From contig NZ_DASRBQ010000069.1 in assembly GCF_035653575.1 (NCBI RefSeq), positions 1 through 64,000 of the forward strand: 64,000 nucleotides of DNA, read 5' to 3'. A program made the position numbers and the translations under genes. Below, in pieces: positions 8,425 to 16,103 of the stretch (positions are counted from its first letter, which is position 1; the number at the start of each line of letters is the position of its first letter). The notes under the pieces are model-generated. The model was not told the DNA's origin and made no database searches. It saw only the letters and a list, made by a program, of their open reading frames with translations. This DNA comes from Actinocrinis sp035653575. GTDB taxonomy: Bacteria > Actinomycetota > Actinomycetes > Streptomycetales > Catenulisporaceae.

Positions 8425-8566
8425 GGCCCGGTGCGTCCCTTCTGCAGAGCTCCCCTCCAGGATCGATTCCGGGCTTCGTGAATCCGGTTCAGAACTCGCT
8501 CAGAAGCGGTAAAGATCGCTGCTCGGTCCTAGCGAAGCAGCGTGCCGCGGGCGTTTCAGACGCCGA

Positions 8567-9925
8567 TCAGGACACTGACGGAAGATCGAGTTCCACGGTC
8601 AGTCCGCCGCCGGGGGTGTCCGTGAGCCGCACCGCGCCGCCGTTCGCCGTGATCAGCCGGTGCACGATCGCCAGGCCCAGCCCGTTTCCGCGCGCGTCCG
8701 GATTGCCGAAGCGGCGGAACGCGGCCTGCTTGGCCGGTTCGTCCATGCCGGGGCCGTTGTCGATCACGTGGAGCAGCACCCGGCCGTCGACGCGGCTCAC
8801 CCGCATCTGCACACGGCCCGCGTCCGGGACCGCCTCCAGGGCGTTGGCCAGCACGTTGTCGAGCATCTGCTCCAGATCCCCCGCTCCGAGGCGCGCCACC
8901 GCCTCCGAGCCGATCGCGCCGGCGGTCTCGGGCAGTTCCAGTTCGATCCGCCGCTCCCTGGCCAGCGGTTCCCACGCCGCGACGCGTTCCGCCGCGACCG
9001 CACCGACGTCGACCGGCTCGCGGCGCGGCACCCGCCCCTCCGCCCTGGCGACCGCGAGCAGACCATCCACGAGCCGGGAGAGCCGGCCGATCTCCTCCAG
9101 CGCTCCGGCCAGTTCGGCGGCGGTTCCGCCCTCGGTCTCCGCGGCCAGCACGTCCAGTCGCAGCCGTAGCGCGGTCAGCGGCGTGCGCAGCTGGTGTGAG
9201 ACGTCGGCGACCCACGCCCGATGCCCGTGCACGAGAGTCTGCGTCCGCTCTGCCATGCGGTTGAAGGTGGCCGCGAGTGCGCGCACCTCGGCTGGCCCGT
9301 GGCTGGTCTCGGCGCGGACGGTCAGCTCTCCATCACCGAGCCGCGCCGCCGCGGCGCCAAGCCCGCTCAGCGGCCGGGATACCCAGCGGGCCAGCCGAAG
9401 CGAGAGCGCCACGCCAAGGATCAGGGCGGCAAGTCCAGTCAATCCGAGCCAGACCCAAAGCACCGTCATGTGCTCGTCGAGCTCACCGGTTGAGCGCCCG
9501 AACACCACGGTGCCCGAATACTTGTCGTCATCCGAGACCGGCACCGCGGCCAGGAACCACGCTCCATTCTGCGCGGTCTGCTCGTGGTCGCGTGCGGTGC
9601 GTGCCGTCACGACTAAGGCTCGGGCGTGTGCGTCCGTCGTCGCCGAGCAGCCCGCGGAAGCGAGCAGGCTGTCATCCGGCCCGTAAACGGCGGCGCAATC
9701 GTGGTGCTTCGCCGCATCGGCGAGGGCGGCGTTCATCGCGGTGGGTGGGTGGTGGTCGGTCAGGTACTCCTCGGCGGCGGAGGAGATCTGGCGTCCGGCC
9801 GAGATCGCGTCGAAACGAAACGATTCGCGTTCCTTGGCGTCGACCGCCACGCCGATCGGAACCACCGCCACCACCAGCAGAGCCGCGATCAGTGCTACGA
9901 ACGTGAGCGCAATGCGTCGGGACAC
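8567..9925 (-). CDS. Two-component sensor histidine kinase
   Basis: A 452-residue membrane kinase. TM1 lies at about 5-28 and TM2 at about 150-172, with an extracellular sensor region of about 120 residues between them that contains two cysteines (HDCAAVY and SAGCSA). A HAMP linker (RPLSGLGAAAARLGDGEL) follows. The phospho-acceptor His is in VADVSHQLRTPLTAL. The ATPase domain shows an N box (NVLANALEAV), G1 box (DNGPGM) and G2 box (GNGLGLAIV). A TGA stop lies in frame a few codons upstream of the GTG at 9925, which fixes the start. The cognate OmpR-type regulator lies 116 bp upstream. The adjacent cytochrome b561-like/ApbE pair is a candidate target but is separated by about 140 bp, so that link is inferred. 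Confidence 0.93.
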   Translation of the reverse strand: MSRRIALTFVALIAALLVVAVVPIGVAVDAKERESFRFDAISAGRQISSAAEEYLTDHHPPTAMNAALADAAKHHDCAAVYGPDDSLLASAGCSATTDAHARALVVTARTARDHEQTAQNGAWFLAAVPVSDDDKYSGTVVFGRSTGELDEHMTVLWVWLGLTGLAALILGVALSLRLARWVSRPLSGLGAAAARLGDGELTVRAETSHGPAEVRALAATFNRMAERTQTLVHGHRAWVADVSHQLRTPLTALRLRLDVLAAETEGGTAAELAGALEEIGRLSRLVDGLLAVARAEGRVPRREPVDVGAVAAERVAAWEPLARERRIELELPETAGAIGSEAVARLGAGDLEQMLDNVLANALEAVPDAGRVQMRVSRVDGRVLLHVIDNGPGMDEPAKQAAFRRFGNPDARGNGLGLAIVHRLITANGGAVRLTDTPGGGLTVELDLPSVS

Positions 9926-9950
9926 GGCCGGTCAACCCGCCGTCACGGCG

Positions 9951-10040
9951 CTGCGTGCGGCAGTGCCGACAGTCGCCGGGCTGCGTACGACGGTGCTGGC
10001 GGTCGCCGGTCTGCGGGCCGGGCGCGCAGCGGTCGAGGGG
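9951..10040 (-). repeat. Degenerate 30-bp tandem repeat in the regulator-kinase spacer
   Basis: Three units (9951-9980, 9981-10010, 10011-10040) begin CTGCG on the plus strand. Units 1 and 2 also share a GTCGCCGG end; unit 3 is the most diverged. They fill the untranslated gap between the response-regulator stop codon (10042) and the kinase start (9925). The kinase frame is closed by TGA at 9932-9934, so these repeats are not part of the kinase. Confidence 0.6.
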
Positions 10041-10041
10041 C

Positions 10042-10725
10042 TCATTCGAGTTCGCCGAGCCGGAACCCACGCCCGTACACGGTTTCCACCAGGCCTGTCA
10101 CGCCGAGCTTGCGGCGCAGCGCCGCCACATGCACGTCCAGCACCTTCGTCGGCCCGTACCAGTTGGCGTCCCAGACGCGCTCCAGCAGCTCCTGGCGGGA
10201 GACGACGCGACCGGGGTCGGCGGCCAGGCACTCGAGGATGTCGAACTCCTTCGGGGTAAGCGACACCTCGGTCCCGTCCACGGTCACCCGGCGGGTGCGC
10301 GGATCCACCGTCATCGGGCCGTGAATGTACACCGCCGGGCCGCTCGGCCGGATGCGGCGCAGCACCGCCCGGATGCGTGCCAGCAGCTCCGCGAGGCCGA
10401 AGGGTTTGACCAGGTAATCGTCCGCGCCCTCGTCAAGGGCGACGACCCGGTCCCCTTCCTCTCCGCGCGCGGTCACCACGATGATCGCCGCGTCGCAGCG
10501 CCGGCGCAGGCCGCGGCACACCTCGAGGCCGTCCATGTCCGGCAGCCCGAGGTCGAGCAGCACCACGTCAGCCGGCGCCGCGGCCAGGGCCTGCGCGCCG
10601 GTCCCGACGACCTCGACCTGATATCCGGCCCCGGTGAGCCCGCGGGCCATCGAGTTCGCGATCCCAGGATCGTCCTCGACCACCAAGGCCTGGATGCGCC
10701 CGCCACCGCTGCCGCTTGCCGTCAC
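10042..10725 (-). CDS. OmpR/PhoB-family response regulator
   Basis: A 227-residue regulator. The receiver domain has the acidic pair EDD (17-19), the phospho-acceptor Asp58 in VVLLDLGLPDMDG, the conserved Thr in VVTARG and Lys in DDYLVKPFG. A winged-helix DNA-binding domain follows (LTPKEFDILECLA, then VLDVHVAALRRKLG and VYGRGFRL). It starts at GTG 10725 and is transcribed before the sensor kinase at 8567-9925, with 116 bp of repetitive spacer between them. It would bind direct-repeat operators once phosphorylated by that kinase. Targets are not visible. Confidence 0.93.
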   Translation of the reverse strand: MTASGSGGGRIQALVVEDDPGIANSMARGLTGAGYQVEVVGTGAQALAAAPADVVLLDLGLPDMDGLEVCRGLRRRCDAAIIVVTARGEEGDRVVALDEGADDYLVKPFGLAELLARIRAVLRRIRPSGPAVYIHGPMTVDPRTRRVTVDGTEVSLTPKEFDILECLAADPGRVVSRQELLERVWDANWYGPTKVLDVHVAALRRKLGVTGLVETVYGRGFRLGELE

Positions 10726-10908
10726 AGGGCCACCTTATGACGCCGGCCGGTACCCGCCCCAGCTAGCCGGGCGAAAAGCGGCAGGATAATCGAGCGATGT
10801 CAGCCGCGAGCTGCGCGTCGCCGGCCTTGAGTAGCATCGCGCAGAGTCAGATCCCCGGCTGAAATTCCGGGACCAGTGCCCGGGCCACGCACAGCGAAGG
10901 AGAACTCC

Positions 10909-11418
10909 GTGGATCAGGAAGAAGAACGCTGCGAGGAGTGCGGCTTCGTCTACCACCTCGACCACGCCGGCGCGGCGATCCGGATCCTCCCCGAGCTCGC
11001 CGAGGAGATGGCGCAGCTGATGCGCACCGAAGGGGCCGACCTGCGCGGCCGGCGGCAGCCGGAGGTCTGGTCACCGCTGGAGTACGGGTGCCATCTGCGT
11101 GACGTGCTCCTGGTCCAGCGTGAGCGGGTGCTGCTGGCGCGTCGCGTCGACCGGCCGGAACTCACCTCGATGGGCCGGGACGAGCGCGTGGAGCACGACG
11201 GCTACGCGTCGCAGCAGCCTGAGGATGTCGCCCGCCAGCTGTCGGACGCCGGGCTGATGTTCGTCGGCGTGCTCAGCCAACTGAGTCCCGCCGACTGGGA
11301 GCGCGAGGCGCTTTATCCGTTCCCCGCGCCGACGCCGCGCACGCTCGCGTGGGTCGCGGTTCACACCGTGCACGAGGCCCGACACCACTTGATGGACGTG
11401 CGTCGGCAGCTTGGCTGA
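10909..11418 (+). CDS. DinB-like (DUF664-type) four-helix protein
   Basis: About 169 residues from the GTG at 10909, preceded by GAAGGAG at good distance; the longer reading from 10876 lacks a ribosome-binding site. The N-terminus has CEECGFVYH, a CxxC pair. The body looks like a DinB helical bundle: WSPLEYGCHLRDVLLVQRER in helix 2, PADWEREALYPFPAPTPRTL, then WVAVHTVHEARHHLMDVRRQL. His in GCHLRDV and the HEARHH motif fit the three-His metal site of DinB-fold thiol transferases and related enzymes. In actinomycetes this fold includes mycothiol- or bacillithiol-dependent enzymes, but the substrate here is unknown. Gene and neighbours share no obvious pathway. Confidence 0.75.
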   Translation: MDQEEERCEECGFVYHLDHAGAAIRILPELAEEMAQLMRTEGADLRGRRQPEVWSPLEYGCHLRDVLLVQRERVLLARRVDRPELTSMGRDERVEHDGYASQQPEDVARQLSDAGLMFVGVLSQLSPADWEREALYPFPAPTPRTLAWVAVHTVHEARHHLMDVRRQLG

Positions 11419-11460
11419 GTGAGAGTATTGACTGAGTGGCGCTGACCGGCTCAGACGGCG

Positions 11461-11517
11461 GAACGGCGCGATCGCGTGGACCGGAAAGGGAATCCGGGCC
11501 ACGCGATCGCGCCGTTC
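11461..11517. terminator. Very strong bidirectional terminator hairpin
   Basis: The 19-nt arms (11461-11479, GAACGGCGCGATCGCGTGG) and 11499-11517 are perfectly complementary, with an additional inner CCGG/CCGG pair. It separates the convergent DinB-like (+) and chitinase (-) genes. Confidence 0.85.
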
Positions 11518-11548
11518 TCGGTGTTTCGCGGGCGCTCGGCTCAGGCGG

Positions 11549-12664
11549 TCAGCAGGTCAGGTTCGATCCGGCCGGCACGCCCAGGATCTGGACGAACTGC
11601 TCGTAGTCGTTGACCCGGTCCTGCATCTCGGCGGTGTTGCCGCCGTTGCACTCGATGCTGCCGTTGATTGCGCGGATGGTCTGGCCGAAGCCCGCGCCGT
11701 TGACCATCGCGTCGTGCGCCGTCATCGAGCCGGGGCCGGTCTGGGTGTTCCAGTACCAGAGTCCTGTCTTCCACGAGGTGGCCGCGTCCGTCGCCACCAG
11801 GTTCGGGTTGTCCAGCAGGTCGATGCCGAGCGCGTCGCCGGCGGCCTTGTAGTTGAAGTTCCAGCTCAGCTGGATCGGGCCGCGGCCGTAGTAGGCGTAG
11901 GTGCCGGCCGGGCAGCCGTAGGGCTCGCTGGCGCAGTAGTTGCCCGACTGGTCGATCTCGTTGATGTAGACCAGGCCGCCGGTCTCGTGGTCCACATTGG
12001 CCAGGAAGGCCGCGGCCTCCTGCTTCTGCACCGTGCTGCTGCCGGTGGTGGCGAACGCGGGGTACGCGCTCAGCGCCGCGACCAGGCCGCTGTAGGTGTA
12101 GAAGGAGTTCCGGTTCGGGAACATCTGGTCGAACTGGGCCTCGCTGACGACGAAGCCTGACGAACCGCCTCCGCCGCCGGTTCCGCCACCGCCGCCACCG
12201 CTGGAGCCGGAGCAGCTGTACGGACTCCAGAACCAGGTGCTGATGGTCGGGTCGTAGCCCGGGTTGTCGTGCGTGGCCTGGTAGTACTGGCCGTTCGGCG
12301 GATAAAGGACGATCGCGCCGGTCGTGTAGTTGGTGCCCGCGGTCCACACCGTGTAGGTGCAGCCGCCGGTTCCGCCTCCGCCGCCCCCAGTGCCGCCTCC
12401 GCCGCCACCGCCGCACGGGCCCTGGTCGGACCAGACGCCCGCGGCGCCGCCGGGCGTGTCGCCCTGCGTCCACCACTTGGCGGTCCAGTTGTCGCCGTTG
12501 TAAGAGGCCTGCATTCCGCCGGTGTAGACCGCGCTGCTGCTCCAGGCGGCCGCGCAGGGGGTCGAGGCGGAGGCCGCGGTGCTGTTGAGGACCGGAACGC
12601 CGACGGCGACCGTCGCGGTGGCGGCTGCGGCGCTCAGCCAGATCAGAAATCGCTTTCTGGACAC
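11549..12664 (-). CDS. Secreted GH19 chitinase with two chitin-binding modules
   Basis: A 371-residue secreted enzyme that hydrolyses chitin. The GTG at 12664 is preceded by AGGAGAG and opens a signal peptide (VSRKRFLIWLSAAAATATVA, cleavage near ASAST). Two CBM5/12-like modules follow (first: CAAAWSSSAVYTGG...WTAKWWTQGDTPG; second: CTYTVWTAGTNYTTGAIVLY), each followed by a Gly-rich linker. The GH19 catalytic domain begins about residue 155 (VSEAQFDQMFPNRNSFYTYS), with the catalytic-acid motif VDHETGGLVY and the YYGRGPIQLSWNFNY segment characteristic of the family. Streptomyces GH19 enzymes have the same modular layout. Two DasR-type palindromes lie upstream, so repression relieved by glucosamine-6-phosphate is expected. 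Confidence 0.95.
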   Translation of the reverse strand: MSRKRFLIWLSAAAATATVAVGVPVLNSTAASASTPCAAAWSSSAVYTGGMQASYNGDNWTAKWWTQGDTPGGAAGVWSDQGPCGGGGGGGTGGGGGGTGGCTYTVWTAGTNYTTGAIVLYPPNGQYYQATHDNPGYDPTISTWFWSPYSCSGSSGGGGGGTGGGGGSSGFVVSEAQFDQMFPNRNSFYTYSGLVAALSAYPAFATTGSSTVQKQEAAAFLANVDHETGGLVYINEIDQSGNYCASEPYGCPAGTYAYYGRGPIQLSWNFNYKAAGDALGIDLLDNPNLVATDAATSWKTGLWYWNTQTGPGSMTAHDAMVNGAGFGQTIRAINGSIECNGGNTAEMQDRVNDYEQFVQILGVPAGSNLTC

Positions 12665-12786
12665 GTGCTCTCTCCTTCGTGCAGCGTGCGCTGCACTTCG
12701 TGCACGGCCCACCGACCGGGCGCCGTACGGCTCGGTCGGCCGATTACTGGTGTCGCAGGGACTAAACCGTGGCCGCACGGGCCTGT

Positions 12787-12802
12787 CAAGGTCTAGACCA
12801 GT
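12787..12802. promoter_or_regulatory. DasR-responsive element (dre), proximal site
   Basis: CAAGGTCTAGACCAGT contains the 10-bp perfect palindrome GGTCTAGACC and matches 13 of 16 positions of the published DasR consensus ACTGGTCTAGACCAGT. It lies about 125 bp upstream of the chitinase GTG. DasR is the GntR-family repressor of chitin and N-acetylglucosamine genes in Streptomyces. Confidence 0.85.
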
Positions 12803-12821
12803 AATCCCTGGTCAGCGGGGT

Positions 12822-12837
12822 ATTGGTCTAGACCTAG
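12822..12837. promoter_or_regulatory. DasR-responsive element (dre), distal site
   Basis: ATTGGTCTAGACCTAG repeats the GGTCTAGACC core 35 bp further upstream and matches 12 of 16 consensus positions. Paired dre sites in one promoter suggest cooperative or looped repression. The site also lies 33 bp from the end of the convergently placed TetR gene. Confidence 0.8.
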
Positions 12838-12869
12838 TAAAGCAGGAGGCTGCCGGAAGACGGCCGCGG

Positions 12870-13511
12870 TTACGCCGGACGGGTGGCGGGCAGCGCGGCG
12901 AAGCGCAGTTCCAGCCCTGCGATGAGCGCGTCGAGCCCGGTCTCGAAGGCGCCCTCGTCGATCTCTCGGCGGCGCGACTGGAGCCGGTGCGCGTCGGACA
13001 GATGCGGGTAGTCCGCGCCGTAGAGCGCCGGATCGTCGACGAACCCGGCCGCGAACGAACCGGTCGCCGCGCCGACCACGAAGTAGCGCATCAGAGCACC
13101 GATACGGGTCGCCTCGCGCGGGGGCCAGCCTGCCTGAACAAGGGCGCCGTACACCGCGTCGGCGAGTTTGAGCGCGTGCGGCCGGCGTCCCGGGCCGTGC
13201 GCGACGACCGGGACCAGGTTCGGGTGCTCGGCCAGGGTCTGCCGGTAGGAGACCGCCCAGGCCCGCAGCGCCTCCGGCCACGGCCGGGCGCCCAGCGGCG
13301 AGATGTCCACCTGCGCGGTCACCGCGTCGGCCACGGCTTCGAGCAGGTCGTCCTTCGTCGCGAAGTGGTTGTACAGGGACGGCCCGCTCACCCCGAGCTC
13401 CAGTGCCAGCCGCCGGGTGGAGAGCGCGGCCAGGCCCTCCGCGTCGACCAGCGCGATCGCCGCGGCCACGATGCGGTCGCGGCTGAGCAGCGGCGACCGG
13501 GGCCTGGCCAT
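12870..13511 (-). CDS. TetR-family transcriptional regulator
   Basis: A 213-residue regulator from the ATG at 13511. The N-terminal TetR helix-turn-helix is clear: LSRDRIVAAAIALVDAEGLA, then STRRLALELGVSGPSLYNHF and a KDDLLEAVADAV helix. The C-terminal part resembles the TetR_C ligand domain, with HPNLVPVVAHGPGRRP and an Ala/Leu-rich helix bundle. It is divergent from an acyl-CoA dehydrogenase gene that starts 105 bp away, with an inverted repeat in the shared spacer. It is therefore most likely the repressor of that operon, responding to an acyl-CoA or fatty acid (inference). Confidence 0.9.
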   Translation of the reverse strand: MARPRSPLLSRDRIVAAAIALVDAEGLAALSTRRLALELGVSGPSLYNHFATKDDLLEAVADAVTAQVDISPLGARPWPEALRAWAVSYRQTLAEHPNLVPVVAHGPGRRPHALKLADAVYGALVQAGWPPREATRIGALMRYFVVGAATGSFAAGFVDDPALYGADYPHLSDAHRLQSRRREIDEGAFETGLDALIAGLELRFAALPATRPA

Positions 13512-13563
13512 GGTGACGTACCTCGCTCTTCCGGGACGGGCGTGCGGTGGGTTACAGTCAACC

Positions 13564-13584
13564 AAAACTAGCACTGTAAGTTTT
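13564..13584. promoter_or_regulatory. Candidate TetR operator between divergent promoters
   Basis: AAAACT and AGTTTT form an exact inverted repeat around a 9-bp centre (AGCACTGTA) in an AT-rich patch of the 105-bp tetR/acyl-CoA dehydrogenase spacer. The spacing and position suit a TetR dimer site, but the site is unproven. Confidence 0.5.
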
Positions 13585-13616
13585 TTGTGGCGACGAGAAG
13601 GCAAGGCGGTGCGGCC

Positions 13617-14768
13617 ATGGATCTCTCGCTCGACGAGGAGCACGCGGCGTTGCGGCGGCTGGCCGCGGACTTCACCGACCGGGAGATCGTCCCGCACGCC
13701 GCCGAGTGGGACCGGGCCGAGTCCGTGGACCGCGGCATCATCAAGCGGCTCGGGGCGCTCGGGCTGCTCGGTCTGACCATTCCGGAGGAGTACGGCGGCT
13801 CCGGCGGCGACCACTTCGCCTATGTGCTGGCGCTGGAGGAACTCGGCCGCGGCGACTCCGCGGTGCGCGGCATCGTCTCGGTCTCGCTCGGCCTGGTGGC
13901 CAAGTCGATCAACGCGCACGGCACCGAAGAGCAGAAGCGCGCCTGGCTGCCGCGGCTGTGCTCCGGCGACGCGCTCGCCTGTTTCGCGCTGACCGAACCG
14001 GACACGGGCTCGGACGCCGCGAACCTGACAATGCGCGCGGTGCGCGACGGTTCGGACTGGCTGCTGACCGGCTCGAAGATGTTCATCACCAACGGGACGT
14101 GGGCCGATGTCGCCCTCGTCTTCGCGCGGTCGGGCGAGCCGGGGCATCGGGGCATCACCGCGTACCTGGTGCCGCTGGACGCTGAGGGCGTCGAGCGCCG
14201 GGAGATCCACGGCAAGCTCGGGCTGCGCGGCCAGGCCACCGCTCAACTCACCTTCGACGGCGTGCGGGTGCCGGACACCGCGCGGCTCGGCGCCGAGGGC
14301 AAGGGATTCACGGTCGCCATGTCCGCGCTGGCCAAGGGCCGCATGTCGGTCGCGGCCGGCTGCGTCGGCATCGCGGAGGCGGCGCTGCGGCACGCGGTGC
14401 GCCACGCGACCGAACGGGTCCAGTTCGGAAAGCCGATCGCGCACCGGCAACTGGTGCAGGAGCTGATCTGCGACATCGCCACCGACGTGGACGCGTCGCG
14501 GCTGCTGGTCTGGCGGGTCGCGGACCTCATCGACCGCGGCCAGGAGTTCGCCCGCGAGTCCTCGATGGCCAAGCTGTTCGCGAGCGAGGCTGCGGTGCGG
14601 GCGGCGAACAATGCCCTTCAGGTCTTCGGCGGCTACGGCTACATCGACGAGTACCCGGTCGGCAAGCTCGTGCGCGACGCCCGCGTGATGACCCTGTACG
14701 AGGGCACCAGCGAGTTGCAGAAGCTGCTGATCGCGCGGGCGCACACCGGCGTCAACGCGATCGCGTGA
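13617..14768 (+). CDS. Acyl-CoA dehydrogenase
   Basis: A 383-residue FAD enzyme of the acyl-CoA dehydrogenase family, catalysing alpha,beta-desaturation of an acyl-CoA. Motifs include LGLTIPEEYGGSGGD, the flavin-binding CFALTEPDTGSDAAN, the WLLTGSKMFITNG segment, and near the C-terminus QVFGGYGYIDEYPVGKLVRD followed by LYEGTSELQKL. The catalytic base is the Glu of YEGT. I prefer the ATG at 13617, preceded by AAGGCGG; GTG 13587 lacks a good ribosome-binding site. It is the first gene of a four-gene set with thiolase, SDR and MaoC-type hydratase. Together these provide the steps of a beta-oxidation-like spiral. The chain length of the substrate cannot be read from the sequence. Confidence 0.93.
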   Translation: MDLSLDEEHAALRRLAADFTDREIVPHAAEWDRAESVDRGIIKRLGALGLLGLTIPEEYGGSGGDHFAYVLALEELGRGDSAVRGIVSVSLGLVAKSINAHGTEEQKRAWLPRLCSGDALACFALTEPDTGSDAANLTMRAVRDGSDWLLTGSKMFITNGTWADVALVFARSGEPGHRGITAYLVPLDAEGVERREIHGKLGLRGQATAQLTFDGVRVPDTARLGAEGKGFTVAMSALAKGRMSVAAGCVGIAEAALRHAVRHATERVQFGKPIAHRQLVQELICDIATDVDASRLLVWRVADLIDRGQEFARESSMAKLFASEAAVRAANNALQVFGGYGYIDEYPVGKLVRDARVMTLYEGTSELQKLLIARAHTGVNAIA

Positions 14769-14780
14769 CGGCAGGACGGC

Positions 14781-14810
14781 GCGGTGAATCTGACAGCGGT
14801 GAATCTGACA
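14781..14810 (+). repeat. 15-bp perfect tandem duplication upstream of thiolase
   Basis: GCGGTGAATCTGACA occurs at 14781-14795 and again immediately at 14796-14810, in the 95-bp spacer between the acyl-CoA dehydrogenase and thiolase genes. It may be a recent slippage duplication; no function is evident. Confidence 0.8.
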
Positions 14811-14863
14811 GCGCGGCGGCAGGGTCGGGAAGGACGTCGGACGAGGAGCGTGGAGTAAGAGCT

Positions 14864-16051
14864 ATGAGAACCGTGTACGTGGCCGCCGCGCGGCGCACGC
14901 CGATCGGCAGGCTGCGCGGCGCCCTCGCCTCGGTGCGGCCGGACGACCTGGCCGCGACCGTCATCAAGGACCTGATCTCGGGGCTGCCCGGCCTGGACCC
15001 GGCGCGCATCGACGACGTCTACTGGGGTGCGGCGAACCAGGCGGGCGAGGACAATCGGAACGTCGCGCGGATGGCCGTGCTGCTGGCCGGGCTGCCGGAC
15101 TCGGTGCCCGGCGCGACGCTCAACCGGCTGTGCGCCTCGGGCCTTGAGGCGTTCACCGTCGCGGCCCGGACCATCGCCGCAGGCGAAGCAGACATCGTAC
15201 TTGCTGGTGGCTCGGAGTCGATGACACGCGCCCCGTTCGTGCTTCCCCGGCCGGATGACGCGCTGCCGCACAAGATGGAGCTGGCCGACACCCGGCTCGG
15301 CTGGCGGCTCGTCAACCCGCTGATGAGCGAGCTGCACGGGCTGCTGGCGATGGGCGAGACGGCCGAGGAGGTCGCCGCCCGCCACGGCATCGGCCGCGAG
15401 CGGCAGGACGAGTTCGCACTGCGCAGCCACCAGAAGGCCGCCGCGGCCCGCGACGCCGGCCGCTTCAAGGACGAACTGGTCGAGGTCCACACACCGCAGG
15501 GCGCCGTGGTCGACGCCGACGAGGGCATCAGGTCGGACACCAGCCTGGAGAAACTCGCGGGGCTCAAGCCGGTGTTCCGCAAGGGCGGCAGCGTCACGGC
15601 CGGCAATTCCTCCCCGCTCAACGACGGGGCGGCGGGCCTGGTCCTGGTCTCCGAACAGGGCCTCGCCGAGCTGGGCGTCGAGCCGCTGGCCCGATACGTC
15701 GCGGGCGCCTCGGCCGGCGTGCACCCGGACGTCATGGGCGTCGGCCCGATCCCGGCGACGCAGAAGGTGCTCGGGCGCAGCGGCTGGAGTATCGCAGACC
15801 TCGATACCGCCGAGCTGAACGAGGCCTTCGCCGCGCAGTCGCTCGCGGTCATCGACGGGATCGGCATCGAGCCCGAGATCGTCAACCCGGACGGCGGCGC
15901 GATCGCGCTCGGGCACCCGCTCGGCTGCTCCGGCGCGCGCATCGTGACCACGCTGGTGCACCGGATGCGGCGCGAAGGGCACCGCCGCGGCCTGGCCACG
16001 ATGTGCGTCGGGGTCGGGCAGGGCACGGCGGTACTGCTGGAAGCGCCGTGA
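14864..16051 (+). CDS. Thiolase (acetyl-CoA C-acyltransferase)
   Basis: A 395-residue thiolase. The nucleophilic Cys is in NRLCASGLEAFTVAAR (about residue 90), followed by the GGSESMTRAPF motif. The NEAFAAQ segment, the GHPLGCSGAR His motif and the second catalytic Cys in MCVGVGQGTA are all intact. I start at ATG 14864, which follows a GGAG at 8 nt; the longer reading from 14765 adds a Ser/Gly-rich, repeat-encoded segment with no support. Enzymes of this type cleave 3-oxoacyl-CoA or condense acetyl-CoA. Its place between an acyl-CoA dehydrogenase and a 3-oxoacyl reductase favours fatty-acid beta-oxidation. Confidence 0.93.
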   Translation: MRTVYVAAARRTPIGRLRGALASVRPDDLAATVIKDLISGLPGLDPARIDDVYWGAANQAGEDNRNVARMAVLLAGLPDSVPGATLNRLCASGLEAFTVAARTIAAGEADIVLAGGSESMTRAPFVLPRPDDALPHKMELADTRLGWRLVNPLMSELHGLLAMGETAEEVAARHGIGRERQDEFALRSHQKAAAARDAGRFKDELVEVHTPQGAVVDADEGIRSDTSLEKLAGLKPVFRKGGSVTAGNSSPLNDGAAGLVLVSEQGLAELGVEPLARYVAGASAGVHPDVMGVGPIPATQKVLGRSGWSIADLDTAELNEAFAAQSLAVIDGIGIEPEIVNPDGGAIALGHPLGCSGARIVTTLVHRMRREGHRRGLATMCVGVGQGTAVLLEAP

Positions 16052-16103
16052 TCGACGAACGTCTTTCGGTCGGAACACAGAAGAGCGGATTAGGAGTAGC
16101 AGG

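Noticed and set aside
12870..14744. 624-codon minus-strand frame joining a long N-terminal part to TetR
   Set aside because: The upstream 400 codons are antisense to the acyl-CoA dehydrogenase. The TetR protein begins with MARPRSPLLSRDR at 13511.
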